From CAYWEM01 sp964457225 (GTDB taxonomy: Bacteria > Acidobacteriota > Aminicenantia > UBA2199): a stretch of 46,410 bases of DNA. The translations under genes were made by a program, and so were the position numbers. Shown here piece after piece: positions 26,098 to 35,958 of the stretch. The stretch is taken from NCBI GenBank assembly GCA_964457225.1, contig CAYWEM010000019.1, forward strand, positions 1 to 46,410. Direction: 5' to 3'. The notes beneath the pieces were generated by a model that was given only the letters and a program-made list of their open reading frames with translations, searched no databases and was not told where the DNA came from. Positions within the stretch are counted from its first letter, which is position 1. Every line of letters starts with the position of its first letter.

Positions 26098-26436
26098 TCA
26101 TTTTCTCCGGCAGGTTTTTTCGAGCCTGAAGGTACGCCGGCAATCTTCACAGTAAAACTTGTCCGGGTTCCTACGTTTCCGGCGGCGGCTTTCCCGCAGG
26201 CGAATAAAGTAAGCCAGGCCGGCCAGCAGAAGAATAACCGAAAAGGGCCGCAGTATGCTTCCAGCGGTCAGGATGACCAGGAAGAAAAGCAGGAAGACGG
26301 CCAGACCGGCAATAATGGGCATCCAGGCGGAGTATTCATGCAGGTAATCCTGCTCGTTTTCGCAGGGCAGGGTTCTTTTTGCCGAGCAGAAAGGACAGGG
26401 CGGTAAACCGCTCCAAATGACGGGATCAGGGCTCAT
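26098..26436 (-). CDS. small membrane protein with two zinc-ribbon ends
   Basis: A 112-residue protein I cannot name. CPFC near residue 14 and CEDCRRTF near 96 are zinc-knuckle pairs that flank a hydrophobic middle of two transmembrane helices (about 38-58 and 62-80), followed by a basic RESRRRKRR stretch. It overlaps the 3' end of the YhaM-like gene by 11 bases. An unknown partner of the surrounding operon. Confidence 0.7.
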   Translation of the reverse strand: MSPDPVIWSGLPPCPFCSAKRTLPCENEQDYLHEYSAWMPIIAGLAVFLLFFLVILTAGSILRPFSVILLLAGLAYFIRLRESRRRKRRNPDKFYCEDCRRTFRLEKTCRRK

Positions 26437-27412
26437 TGACGCCGCTGTTTTTCTCCGGCATCAGTATCCTGGTACCCAGCAGGTTCTGGTAATCGGAGAA
26501 ACAGCCTTTTGCAGTACTTGAAGAGATCACCTGGCGAAAAATGTGCAGTTTTGAATCAAGCATGTCTATCATATGCAGGGCATAGGCTTCAGGTGATTTA
26601 GGCACCTCCGGAGAACCGAAATCCTTTTCCCCGTGATGGGCAACCAGCAGGTGCTGAATTTTCAGGCGCAGATTTTCGGGAAAGTTTGGAATACGTGCCG
26701 CCAGAGTGATGAATATTTCGTTGCCCAGTACGATATGTCCCAGCAAACCCCCGGCCAGGGTTGTTTCCGGCAGGGGATCAACGCTGAATTCGAGCATCTT
26801 GCCGCAATCATGCAGCAGGGCGCCGACGGCGAGGAGTTCTTTGTCCAGTTGGTACATGTCGGCAATAACCAGGGCCAGGCGTACCACGGCCGCCGTGTGT
26901 TCCAGCAGTCCCCCGGGATAGGCGTGGTGGATTCTCTGGGCGCCGTAATGGGATTGCAGTCGGAACCCGTATTCACCGGCAAAGAGATCTACCAGCTTGC
27001 GCAATTCAGGTTTTTCCAGGACTTCGTTGAGAGTGTCAAGCAAATCCTGAAAGGTTTTTTCCTGGTCGATTGGAGAAGCAGGCAGGAAGTCCGCTTCGAC
27101 CAGGCTTCCGTCTTCCGGAAGGATGGCTCTTATTTTATCCAGCCTGATTTCCAACTTCTGGTTGTATTCGGTGATTTCACCGCTGACCAAATATATGTTT
27201 CCGACTGCCAGGATTTTTTCGTACCCAGGAACACCATCCCATATCTTGGCTCCGATACGGCCGCTGCTGTCCATGAACTCCAGGATCAGGAAATCTCCTC
27301 CGTCACGCTTTTTTCTCTTGTCTGCTTGGGCCAGGCGCAGGAAGGAGCTTATCCTGTCTCCTTTTGTCATGGCGCTGATTTTTTTCCTGGGAGTGATCGA
27401 TTCTTGCTTCAT
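26426..27412 (-). CDS. YhaM-like 3'-5' exoribonuclease (OB fold plus HD domain)
   Basis: A 328-residue protein with an N-terminal OB-type nucleic acid-binding domain (about 15-105; GGDFLILEFMDSSGRIGAKIWDG) and an HD metal phosphohydrolase domain (about 145-290) with HHAYPGGLLEHT, ALLHDCGK (His201, Asp202) and HLLVAHHGE. This is the arrangement of the YhaM/CBF1 family, which in Gram-positives degrades RNA or short single strands from the 3' end. Its ATG overlaps the SurA-like gene stop by 4 bases (ATGA). Confidence 0.88.
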   Translation of the reverse strand: MKQESITPRKKISAMTKGDRISSFLRLAQADKRKKRDGGDFLILEFMDSSGRIGAKIWDGVPGYEKILAVGNIYLVSGEITEYNQKLEIRLDKIRAILPEDGSLVEADFLPASPIDQEKTFQDLLDTLNEVLEKPELRKLVDLFAGEYGFRLQSHYGAQRIHHAYPGGLLEHTAAVVRLALVIADMYQLDKELLAVGALLHDCGKMLEFSVDPLPETTLAGGLLGHIVLGNEIFITLAARIPNFPENLRLKIQHLLVAHHGEKDFGSPEVPKSPEAYALHMIDMLDSKLHIFRQVISSSTAKGCFSDYQNLLGTRILMPEKNSGVNEP

Positions 27413-28053
27413 TCTTCACCTTCCATCTTGTTTTCCACCCGGTAGAGAGCGCGCAGTTCCTGCAGCCATTCCTGGAGTTTTTTTTCCGCTTCCCGGCTGC
27501 GCAGGTGGTTTTCGATCAGGGGGGCCATCTCCAGCAGAGAAAGGGGCTCAAGCCCCAGGCTTTCCTGCAGGGGCAGGTATTCCAGGCGGTAAAAGCTTTC
27601 AATTTCGGAGAACGACACCAGCAGCCGCAGTTGAAACTTTTCCTTGATAACTTTTTCGTAAAGCACTTTGCTTTTTATAAATGATCTGAAATCGTTCCAG
27701 TCCATGTCGAATTCCCGCAGGGTGGCGGCCAGGTTTTCCATGGTGCCTGCTTTTGTCAGAACCGGGGTTTGCACCAGTTCGAAATCATCCTCGGTCAGGA
27801 TGAAATCCCGGGAAAACTCCAGGTGAACTACTTCCTGGTTGATCAGTTCCTTCAATACCCTCAGGTAAAAATTTCGTTCAGTCTCTCCGCGTTCCCGCAG
27901 AACCGGGTAAATGCGTACCGCCTTGTCCACGTCGGAAAAGGTTATGACTTTCTCACCGACAACAGCCGCGATGCGGTCTATCAGCAGGGTTTCATCAGGG
28001 CCGGCGGCCAGGAAAATCGTCAACAGCAGGCAGGATAACATTTTAGAAAGCAT
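27409..28053 (-). CDS. SurA-like N-terminal-domain periplasmic protein without PPIase domain
   Basis: A 214-residue exported protein: short signal peptide (about 1-18), then IDRIAAVVGEKVITFSDVDKAVR, which is the characteristic start of SurA/PrsA-type chaperones, followed by LKELINQEVVHLEFS. No parvulin domain follows; the C-terminal half is helical and charged. SurA-type proteins escort outer-membrane proteins to BamA, and the gene overlaps the Omp85 gene (11 bases), supporting that role here. Start could also be ATG 28041. Confidence 0.8.
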   Translation of the reverse strand: MLSKMLSCLLLTIFLAAGPDETLLIDRIAAVVGEKVITFSDVDKAVRIYPVLRERGETERNFYLRVLKELINQEVVHLEFSRDFILTEDDFELVQTPVLTKAGTMENLAATLREFDMDWNDFRSFIKSKVLYEKVIKEKFQLRLLVSFSEIESFYRLEYLPLQESLGLEPLSLLEMAPLIENHLRSREAEKKLQEWLQELRALYRVENKMEGEE

Positions 28054-30745
28054 TGCCGATTCCTATGTGAATGAGAATGCCCTTTTCGGATTTTCGACCC
28101 AGGTTGAAAGCAAAATCGATGCGCACGGGGCCCATGGGGGTCCGGTATTTCAAGCCGAAACCCATGGCGGTCTGCAACTCGGAAAGACGAAAATGGTGTG
28201 GACGGTGAAAAACGTTTCCGATGTCCAGGAAGATGGAATAGAATAGATCGGGAAAAGGGAGCAGGGTCAGGGGAAAACTCGCTTCCAGGTTGCCCAGCAA
28301 TATGGCGTTGCCGCCCATCGGCTGGTTGGTGCCGGCAAAAACAGGTCCCAGGCGATCGTTGCGGGTACCCCGGAAAGAATGTGAACCACCGGCAAAGAAT
28401 TTTTCCGTTACCGACATGTCTCCGTACCCGACCCCGGCTCTCAGGGCGAAGGACAGGGTGCCGTTCCTGAGAAATGAAGAATACTTCTGGTAACCGCCGA
28501 ACCACTTGAAAAACACCAGGTGGTTTTTCAACCAGGGCAGGCCGATACGCAGTTCAGAGCTGAGGAAGTCACCCCGACTGGGATTGAAGGGGTTGTCACG
28601 ACGGTCGCGACCCAGTGAAAGGCTGAGCCCCAGTGTGTAGAAGGGAATGTCCAGGCGATCGATATCTGTTTGCGGAATCAGCAGTTCCGTCAGGGTTGTG
28701 CGGTGCCAGCGCAATTGCACGATGGAGTTTATTTGATCGGTCAGGTGCAGAAAAATGGATGGTCCGAAGCCCAGCCTGATGAACTTGTAGGAGGGAAAGA
28801 TTTCAGTTTCCTCCCAGAGTTGCAATGAAGAAGTCAGGTTGGGCCGGCTGAGAAAAAAGGGCGTGTCATAGGAAAGAATACCTCGTCTTTCATTGAGTCC
28901 CAGCTGGATAACGGCGGAAAGAGCCGAGGCCGAAGAAAAGATGTTTTTTTCCTGGTACTCAACGGTTCCGCGCAGACCTTTTCTTTCCTCCCAGCCGAGG
29001 CCGAAACCGAAGGAGCGGCTTTTATCCGGAACCGCTTTTAAAAGCAGGTTTCGCTGTTCCTGCCCGGTGTCCAGGGTTAACAGTTTCAAATCCCGGAAAA
29101 CAGCGCTTGATTCAATCTGGCTCTGAAATACTGCCAGTCTTTCCAGGTCAAAGTATTCACCGGGATCCAGGGGGAACAGCCGGCGCACCATGCGGGACTG
29201 GGCCGGTGAAGCTTCGACCACGAACAGATCCCCCATTTTCCAGCGTTTGCCCTCGTTGATGGTCAGCAGGATCGATTTCAAATCTCCGGCAGACACTTCG
29301 AGTTGAATGTCTACTTCAGAAAACCCCGAGGATCGGTAAAAGGAGAGCAGCAGTTGCAGGTCTTCATTCAATACTCTTTGTACGAAAGGACCACCCGGCC
29401 TGGTTTGAATCATTTCCTGCAGGATTCCTTGATCAAAGGATGAATTCCCACTGAAAAGCAAAGATTCAACCATGATTCTGCGGTTTTCGCTTATGACATA
29501 AGTGATATCGGCCTGTTTTTCCCGGTAGTTAACCTCGATGTCGATGCGGGCCTGGGGGAATCCCTGGAGAAGGTAGAACAGTTTCAGGATTTCCAGATCC
29601 ATCAGCAGTGAAGAACGCCTGATCCAGAAAAGGCGGTCAAAAAACAGATCCCTGCTTTTCAACAGTGAATTCAGTAATTCATCGGAAAAGCTGCGGTTAC
29701 CGCGGAAGGATGCTTGTCCCAGTTTGTAGCGCTCACCCCGCTCTACCTCAAGGTGAATGATCTTTTTCCCGGGTTGATTTGAAACCAGGCACTCCACCCG
29801 GGCGTCGAAGTAACCCTGGTTCTGCAGGTAATGCAACAGGCGCCCCCGGCTTTCTTCCTCGGCCCATTTCTCGAAGACTTTCTTCTCCCAGATTGGAATC
29901 AGAAGTTCCGGGCGTGGTTTAATTCCTGAAAAACTGAATTCGTAAAGAGGCCCGGAATTGACTTGCAGGTTGACGTTGACCAGATCCGCCGCCGGATCAA
30001 GGGGGGTTTCCTCGATAATGATTTCCGCGGCCAGGAAATTCTGGCGTCTCAGGATGCGCAGTGCCCGGTCACGGATACGAAACATTACGGCAGGTACAAA
30101 ATGTCTTTCTCCTCCGAACAATTGGCTGATCAAAGGCAGGTGGCCCTGGTTGTCGATTTCGATATTCAATTTATTGATGCTGGCCGGTCGACCCGCATCT
30201 ATATCGAAAACGACGGTTACTTCGGAGCGATCCTGGGAGTAGACGGGTCGGCCTGTTACCCGGGAGGCCAGGTAACCCTGGGAAACCAGGTGGAGACGGA
30301 GCTCTTCATTGGCCCGGACCAGGTTGTCCGAGGAAAACCGATCACCCTTTTTCAGGGAGTAAACCGCCGCAAGCAGGCGACTGCGGCGTTGCGGCCCGGA
30401 ATACTTGAATTCAATTCGGCTTATGACCGCTTTTTTGGCCAACATGAAGAGCAGTTCCAGTTCGGTCGGGGATGTCTCCCGGGCCTTGACCACGATATCG
30501 GCGAAAGAACCGCTCTGGTGAAGATTGTCAATGCTTTTTCTCACCTGTTGCTGGGAGTAGGGATGTCCTTTCTTGAGGGTCAGCAGGAAAGCGTATTCGG
30601 TGAAAGACTGGTTTTCGTTGTACATGTTCAGCAACTGGATGCCGCTGATCGTGAATTTCGCGGAGAACTGAGACCAGATCATTCCGGGCAGGCAGAGCAG
30701 CAGGCCTATGAGGATTGATTTAATAGCGCTTGCGGAATTGCACAT
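28043..30745 (-). CDS. Omp85-family outer-membrane assembly protein (BamA/TamA type)
   Basis: Outer-membrane protein that inserts beta-barrels or exports via TamB. The 900 residues (ATG 30745; a TTG codon just before it is not needed) have a signal peptide (about 1-26), several POTRA domains (about 30-520; recognisable repeats such as RKSIDNLHQSGSFADIVVK and DELLNSLLKSRDLF) and a C-terminal barrel of the D15 surface antigen family (about 560-900) ending in Phe, with FFAGGSHSFRGTRNDRLGP near 800, matching the conserved VRGF-like motif, and MGFGLKYRTPMGPVRIDFAF. BamA versus TamA cannot be decided from this alone; the neighbouring tamB favours either a dedicated TamA or a BamA used by both. It overlaps tamB by 26 bases. 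Confidence 0.88.
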   Translation of the reverse strand: MCNSASAIKSILIGLLLCLPGMIWSQFSAKFTISGIQLLNMYNENQSFTEYAFLLTLKKGHPYSQQQVRKSIDNLHQSGSFADIVVKARETSPTELELLFMLAKKAVISRIEFKYSGPQRRSRLLAAVYSLKKGDRFSSDNLVRANEELRLHLVSQGYLASRVTGRPVYSQDRSEVTVVFDIDAGRPASINKLNIEIDNQGHLPLISQLFGGERHFVPAVMFRIRDRALRILRRQNFLAAEIIIEETPLDPAADLVNVNLQVNSGPLYEFSFSGIKPRPELLIPIWEKKVFEKWAEEESRGRLLHYLQNQGYFDARVECLVSNQPGKKIIHLEVERGERYKLGQASFRGNRSFSDELLNSLLKSRDLFFDRLFWIRRSSLLMDLEILKLFYLLQGFPQARIDIEVNYREKQADITYVISENRRIMVESLLFSGNSSFDQGILQEMIQTRPGGPFVQRVLNEDLQLLLSFYRSSGFSEVDIQLEVSAGDLKSILLTINEGKRWKMGDLFVVEASPAQSRMVRRLFPLDPGEYFDLERLAVFQSQIESSAVFRDLKLLTLDTGQEQRNLLLKAVPDKSRSFGFGLGWEERKGLRGTVEYQEKNIFSSASALSAVIQLGLNERRGILSYDTPFFLSRPNLTSSLQLWEETEIFPSYKFIRLGFGPSIFLHLTDQINSIVQLRWHRTTLTELLIPQTDIDRLDIPFYTLGLSLSLGRDRRDNPFNPSRGDFLSSELRIGLPWLKNHLVFFKWFGGYQKYSSFLRNGTLSFALRAGVGYGDMSVTEKFFAGGSHSFRGTRNDRLGPVFAGTNQPMGGNAILLGNLEASFPLTLLPFPDLFYSIFLDIGNVFHRPHHFRLSELQTAMGFGLKYRTPMGPVRIDFAFNLGRKSEKGILIHIGIGNAF

Positions 30746-33700
30746 CAATGGAAAATCTCCCTTCCTCGTTTCTCATGCCGATCAATGAAACAGCCGGAGA
30801 CATCTGGAACTTGAGATACAGTATTTCCTGTTTCAAGGTGTATAGATTGGTGGAATAAACAAAAATCAGGTCCTTGGCCAAGGATTTTCCGATGGTCAGC
30901 CTTGATGTGTTCAACGAAGGCTGGCCGGTGAAAAGTGCGTCCAGGCGAAACAGGTCGACTCCCAGCAGTCTGCCGGCGCGCTGGCGCAATTCTTCACTGA
31001 GCATTCCGGTTATCAGCGATGCGGTTCCAATCTGGGAGCTGATTTCAGTTGAACGCCAGCGTCGAAAAATTTCTCCTAGAGATATCAGGGCCAGGACGTC
31101 TGACGGCGGCAGGGGGGGGGAGGAGACAAACTCCGGCCTTGGTCTGTTGGCCGTACCTGAGACAGTAAAAAGCACCCGGTAATTCTGGATATAAGCTTCA
31201 GCCTCCAGGTTGATCTGCGGGTCGATGAAGAACTTGTTGTTGAATGCAATTCTGGCCTTGAGCAACGAAAAGCGACGGTCTGCGAAACTTATAAAACCCT
31301 GCTGACCTTCTATAAATCCGGTTAACAGTGGAAAATCGGGTGAACCGGTAAGCAGCAGGTTGAAACGGCCTCGGCCCTGGACGAAAGAGTTTTCAATCTG
31401 TGCGTTTTCATCACCGCTGAGACGGATATCAAAACGCAGCATCTCCAGGAATTTAGATTCAGCATCGGTCAGGTTGGGGTTGGTGTAAAAAGAGATGTCC
31501 TCGTCTATTTCCCTTTCCCAACGGGTATTGAGAAAATGCAGGTGGCCCTGGAGAAGAAACTCTTCCTGTACCAGGCGCAGGGTGAGATCCCCGTTGAGTC
31601 GGCAGGCTACCCTGTCCATGGGGAAAAGATTCATGTTGCGGCCGGAAAAATTCAACGAAAAAACTTCTACTTCACCCTGGTTGAAGAAAAACCGGCCGTT
31701 GCCCTCAACCGGTCCGCCGCCCATGACGCCGCGCAGGGAGCGCAGATTGAAATCAAAGTCCTTGAAGGTGATATGCCCGGAAAAATCTTCCAGCACGTGG
31801 GAGAAGTTTGGAATAGCCAGGCTGCCGCCCCTGAAAGTGGCCACCCCCTGGGCGCTTGGCTTCAAGCCGGCTTCGCTTCTTATCTGTCCCATTATGCGTA
31901 ATTCGCCCTGGTTGTTGGTCCAGGGCATGATCAGGTCCAGGTCCGGCAGAAAGGATTCGAAACCGCCGCTTAAAACACCCGCTTTTTGTTCCAGCCGCAG
32001 GTTCAGGGCGGTGGAATTCCCGTTGCTGAGCAGTTTCGATTCCAGTTCCAGTGAATAATCATTGAAATCGGTCAGGACCTCGGCGATACCTTGCAGGGCG
32101 AAGGGGCGGTCCTGGTAGTATCGGATGTCGGGGCTGTCCAGTTCAATCTCAATAGGATCGTTCATGAAGCCGCCCCGGCCCCTGGCTGAAACTCTGACCA
32201 GGCCCTGAAAATCGGAATTCAGCCTTTGCAGGTCCATATCCTGAAGAACGGCTTCCAGTGAGTATTTCTCCAGCTCGAAGTCAATGTTCAGCCAACCCTG
32301 CCCCCGCCCGCCGAATAAGCTGAAATCGATTCCGGAGAGCCTGGTTTCGGCCAGGTTCGAAAACAGTTCACTGCTGACCTCGCTCATGGGCAGGGAGTAA
32401 CATGAAAGTTTTTCCGCCTTGACCAGGCCGTTGATTTCTGGCGGCCCGCCCTCACCTTTTTCGTGATAGTTGAAACTGCCGCTGAACCATCCCTGAAAAT
32501 CCAGGTCGAGGTCGAGTACAGTCAGAGCCTTGGCGGCCTCTCCCTCGATTTCACTGAATTCGATTTGATAGTCGTCCAGCCGGCGTTGCAGAAAAGCCCG
32601 TCCCCGAAGATCCTTATCGTTCAAGGTGAAATTGCCGTTGCTTCGAATGCCCCGGTTTTCAATTTTTCCCTGAAGCTCGCTGATGGGGGCGCCCTGGGCG
32701 CTGAAAGACCTGAAGACGAAATCGGCATCGACGTCCATAACCGCCGCCCGATCTCGAAGATCGATGGAAAAACTGCTTTCTCCGCCGCGCAGAACCCAGG
32801 GTTCCAGGTCCAGGTCAATATAATAGCGCAGGTAGGGAGCCAGGTTTTCCAGGCCGCGGCCCTGACCCCTGATCTGGAGTTCGACCAGTTCCTTCGGCTC
32901 ATCAACCGATCCGGACAGGCTGATCGAGCCTTCTTTGAACAGCATGTTTTCCGAGCTGAAAGAGACTTGCCCGGAAGACTGGTCGATCAGGAAGGATAGC
33001 GGACCGGAAAAATGAAAAGGCGGCCAGGGATCCTGGGAGGTTCCCAATGGTTCCAGCATGGCCTGACCGCGGATTTCCTTTCCCTGAAGAAAAAGACGGC
33101 AAGCCTTGACCAGGCCGGCCATGGGAATCTCGTTGTTTATTTCAAGCAGGGAAACCGCCTGGCTTGCATCCAGGTTGCCGATATCAATCCGGGCCGATTG
33201 CGGATCGGACTGTATCGTGATTCTTCCCGGTCCGGTCAGGCACTGGAAAACGGCCTGCAACTCCATTACATTGGACAGGTCAGTCCAACTCATTTCTCCG
33301 GCAAGATCACTGAATGATTCTCCGCCTATCTGAAAGTTTTCCGCATTGAAATCAGCGCTGACCGAGATGTTTCCCGAGCGGTTTTTCTGCAGCAGGGCCG
33401 AGGCGCGGAGTTCGGCCCGCGGAGAGAATTCCTTCAGCAAGGGATGGAGAATTCTTTCCGGGTTGCCGTTTATTCTGGCATTGAGGTAAAAAGTATCGTC
33501 CTTGTAAATCCGGCCCTCGGATTCCAGGCTGAGACCTGATTCATGAAAGGTCAGGCGGTTCACCCTGAAGGAATGCCTCTGCTCAAGGATATCCGCGGTC
33601 AGGTGACCGTTGAAACTGACGCTTTCTCCGGAAAGAGGAATACTGAAAGTCAGATTGGGCAGTTGGGCGAAAATGCGTCTTTCGTCCTTGGCGGTTGAGG

Positions 33701-34153
33701 TCAGGCGGGCGTTCAGGCCTTCAGCCTGCAACAGGAAATCATCCCGGCGAAAAAAAAGTGAACCGTTGATGATTTGAACTCCGGCCAGCCTCAGGTTGGC
33801 GGATTTGTCGCTGAGCGGGGCTGAAAGCAATTCCGGCCAGCCCTGGTCAAGATTGAGCCTGGGCTCGCGAACGACCAGGGAAACCAGGGTCTGCCGGGTG
33901 AACAGGCTGCGGCTGTGCACGATCAGGTCAAGACTGCTGAATGAAGCCTGGCTGATTCCGGGCAGATCCAGTGAATCGATGCCGGAGATCTTCATGCCCA
34001 GCGGAAAGATGGTCAGGCGGATATCGGAAAAAGAAACCTGTTCTCCCAGAACCGAGCGGATGGTCCGGAAAGCCAGGAATTTAGCCGAGTAATAAAGAGA
34101 AAGAGGTAGAATTAAAAAAAAAAAAGTGGTAGAAAAAAACGCTTTATGCGCAT
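30720..34153 (-). CDS. tamB: TamB-type inner-membrane translocation/assembly protein (needs one-base frame shift at its 5' end)
   Basis: Long protein anchored in the inner membrane that forms a beta-taco across the periplasm and is linked with Omp85 proteins, phospholipid transport and outer-membrane integrity. The C-terminal ~300 residues carry the TamB/DUF490 domain (for example GFIEGQQGFISFADRRFSLLKARIAFN, SSPPLPPSDVLALISLGE). The rest is beta-rich. In the frame that encodes all of this there is no suitable start near the 5' end; the upstream ATG (34262) lies inside the transaldolase gene. ATG 34153 overlaps the transaldolase stop (TGATG) and gives MRIKRFFLPLFFFLILPL, a good signal anchor, but only if the 12-base T tract (34114-34125 in plus view) had 13. 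Corrected length would be 1144. Confidence 0.85.
34114..34125. repeat. 12-base homopolymer in the tamB 5' end
   Basis: A run of 12 A (plus strand), read as T in tamB, with a 7-base run at 34133-34139. Its length decides the tamB reading frame. Adding one base would join the translationally coupled ATG to the long TamB frame. It may be a sequencing slip, or a slippage site. Confidence 0.9.
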
Positions 34154-34800
34154 CAGGCTTGCACGGCTTTCTGCCAATCAGCCAGGAACTTGGCCATGCC
34201 GGTGTCGGTGAGTGGATGCCTGAGCAGAGCGCCCAGGGTGGCCGGCGGGATTGTGGCGACATCGGCGCCGATCATGGCTGACTGGACCACGTGCAGGGGG
34301 TTGCGGATGGAGGCTACTATTATCTCGCAGTCAAAATCGTATTGCTCGAAAATGGTCTTGATCTGGTCGACCAGTTCCATGCCGTCACCGGAAATGTCGT
34401 CGATGCGGCCCACAAAGGGGGAGACGTATGCGGCTCCGGCCTTGGCCGCCAACAGTGCCTGGCAGGCGCTGAAGATCAGGGTGACATTGGTTTTGATGCC
34501 TTCTTTTTTCAGGGTTGAAACCACCTGCAGAGCTTCACGGTTGATGGGGACCTTGATGACCACGTTGGAGGCCAGGGCGGCGTACTCCCTGGCCTGCTTC
34601 AACATGCCGGGCACGTCAAGGGCGGTTACTTCAACTGAAACCGGCCCTGGTACTATGGCCGTTATCTGCTTGATCAGGGGCAGGAAAGGAGTTTTTTCCC
34701 CGGCCACCAGCGAGGGATTGGTGGTGATGCCGTCGATTATGCCCAGTTCGACTGCTGCCTTGATTTCATCGATGTTGGCCGTGTCGAGGAATATTTTCAT
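34153..34800 (-). CDS. Transaldolase / fructose-6-phosphate aldolase-type (TalC/FSA)
   Basis: Small class I transaldolase of 215 residues: MKIFLDTANIDEIKAA at the start, GITTNPSLVAG, the Schiff-base Lys83 in NVVIKVPIN, and YVSPFVGRIDD. The short TalC form; transfers dihydroxyacetone units in the non-oxidative pentose phosphate route, or splits fructose 6-phosphate in some homologues. Shine-Dalgarno AGGAGC (34808-34813) and an extended -10 box are upstream. Its stop overlaps the ATG of tamB (TGATG), so tamB depends on its translation. Confidence 0.93.
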   Translation of the reverse strand: MKIFLDTANIDEIKAAVELGIIDGITTNPSLVAGEKTPFLPLIKQITAIVPGPVSVEVTALDVPGMLKQAREYAALASNVVIKVPINREALQVVSTLKKEGIKTNVTLIFSACQALLAAKAGAAYVSPFVGRIDDISGDGMELVDQIKTIFEQYDFDCEIIVASIRNPLHVVQSAMIGADVATIPPATLGALLRHPLTDTGMAKFLADWQKAVQA

Positions 34801-34820
34801 TACATTTGCTCCTGAAGAGA

Positions 34821-34829
34821 ATTATAACA
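34821..34829 (-). promoter_or_regulatory. extended -10 promoter of the transaldolase-tamB chain
   Basis: TGTTATAAT on the minus strand at 34821-34829, 20 bases before the transaldolase start, same nine-base word as before secA and the GNAT gene. No -35. Confidence 0.6.
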
Positions 34830-34917
34830 AAAAAAGGAGAAAAATCCAGCCGGCACCTGGTGCCAGTTGAAAATTCAGCGAATCTGTATCCCGGGGCGAC
34901 CTGGACTGGGGCGGCAA

Positions 34918-35811
34918 TCAGCGTCGGCTGACCAGGATGATCATGCCGGCCAGGGCCAGGCTTATGCCCAGCAGGGAGGCCGGAGCGGGGAAATGCGCGT
35001 AAAACAGGGCATCCAGTACTGTTACCAGGACGGCGTTGGCCCCGGCTACGGCTGTGGCCGGACCGGCCTTGCCGCGGCCGACGGCGATTTTGAGACTGAG
35101 CATGCCCAGGCCGAGGGTCAGTCCGGTGGCCAGGGCGGCTGTCCGGAGCGGCCAGGAGGGTAAACCCGCCAGGCCGCGACCGCTTGAAAAAACGAAGACC
35201 AGTCCAAGCAATCCGCAGAGCCCGACGGTCAACCAGAGCCTTTTGACTGCGTTCAGCGGTTGCCAGCCGACATGCGCCGCCAGCTTGAGCAGGAAATTGG
35301 TTATCCCGAACAGCATCATGGTCAGCAGGCCGAGCCCCATGGCGGTTGGGGTTATCCTGCCTGGGGCGCCCCCCAGAACGGCAATGCCTGTAACAATCAG
35401 CGCCAGCCCCATCCAATGTCTGGGAAGCAGTTTTTCTCTGAGAAAAAACAGGGAGAGCAGGGCCACGATCAGGGCGTTGGCCGCGGTCACGGCTACGAGT
35501 GCGCCCTTGGCCGAAGGCATTACCGCAAAAGCACTTTTCAGGGACATCATGCCGGCGGCCAGGGTGACTCCGGCCAGGAGAGGCAGGGATTTTTTCCAGA
35601 GTTCCCTGGGAACCGGCATCCGGCGCTGCAGACCGGCGGCCAGGCCCAGCAATCCCATGCCGGACCAGAGCAGCAGCGGGGCCGAAAAACTTGCTTGCAT
35701 CGGCTGAGGTGAATTTTCGGCGATTACGCCCAGGCAGAAGTTGGTAAGGCCGAAAAGAAAAAAAGTGGCCAGGCCGAAGAGTATCCAACTGCCCTGGTTC
35801 TGATTGTCCAT
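34918..35811 (-). CDS. EamA/DMT-family transporter
   Basis: Membrane protein of 297 residues with about ten hydrophobic helices arranged as two EamA repeats, as in drug/metabolite exporters of the RhaT/YdcZ kind. Recognisable patterns are GLTNFCLGVIAEN, AVTAANALIVALLSLFFLREKLLPRHWMG and, in the second half, AGANAVLVTVLDALFYAHFP. Substrate unknown. ATG 35811 has only a weak Shine-Dalgarno (AGGATG). The gene stands alone between the transaldolase and LarE genes. Confidence 0.88.
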   Translation of the reverse strand: MDNQNQGSWILFGLATFFLFGLTNFCLGVIAENSPQPMQASFSAPLLLWSGMGLLGLAAGLQRRMPVPRELWKKSLPLLAGVTLAAGMMSLKSAFAVMPSAKGALVAVTAANALIVALLSLFFLREKLLPRHWMGLALIVTGIAVLGGAPGRITPTAMGLGLLTMMLFGITNFLLKLAAHVGWQPLNAVKRLWLTVGLCGLLGLVFVFSSGRGLAGLPSWPLRTAALATGLTLGLGMLSLKIAVGRGKAGPATAVAGANAVLVTVLDALFYAHFPAPASLLGISLALAGMIILVSRR

Positions 35812-35908
35812 GTTTTCAGGTCATCCTTTCCGGCTGAATCCCGGAATGTTTTTCAGGCAAGAATGATAGCATTTCCCCCGGCCCATTGGAAGAGAACATC
35901 CGTATTAA

Positions 35909-35938
35909 TTGCCTCCTCCGCCGGGATTGCTGTATAAT
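35909..35938 (+). promoter_or_regulatory. promoter of larE-like gene
   Basis: TTGCCT (35909-35914), 18 bases, TATAAT (35933-35938), then a 20-base leader with ACGAGG before ATG 35959. Confidence 0.65.
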
Positions 35939-35958
35939 TTGATCAACGAGGATCAACA

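Noticed and set aside
29963..30718. Long plus-strand frame opposite the Omp85 gene
   Set aside because: Shadow frame; no start signal and the Omp85 reading is clear.
31112..31120. 9-base G run inside tamB
   Set aside because: Reads in frame as Pro-rich residues in a conserved C-terminal domain, so no frame problem is seen.
34190..34870. Plus-strand frame opposite the transaldolase
   Set aside because: Overlaps the conserved transaldolase entirely and has no ribosome site.
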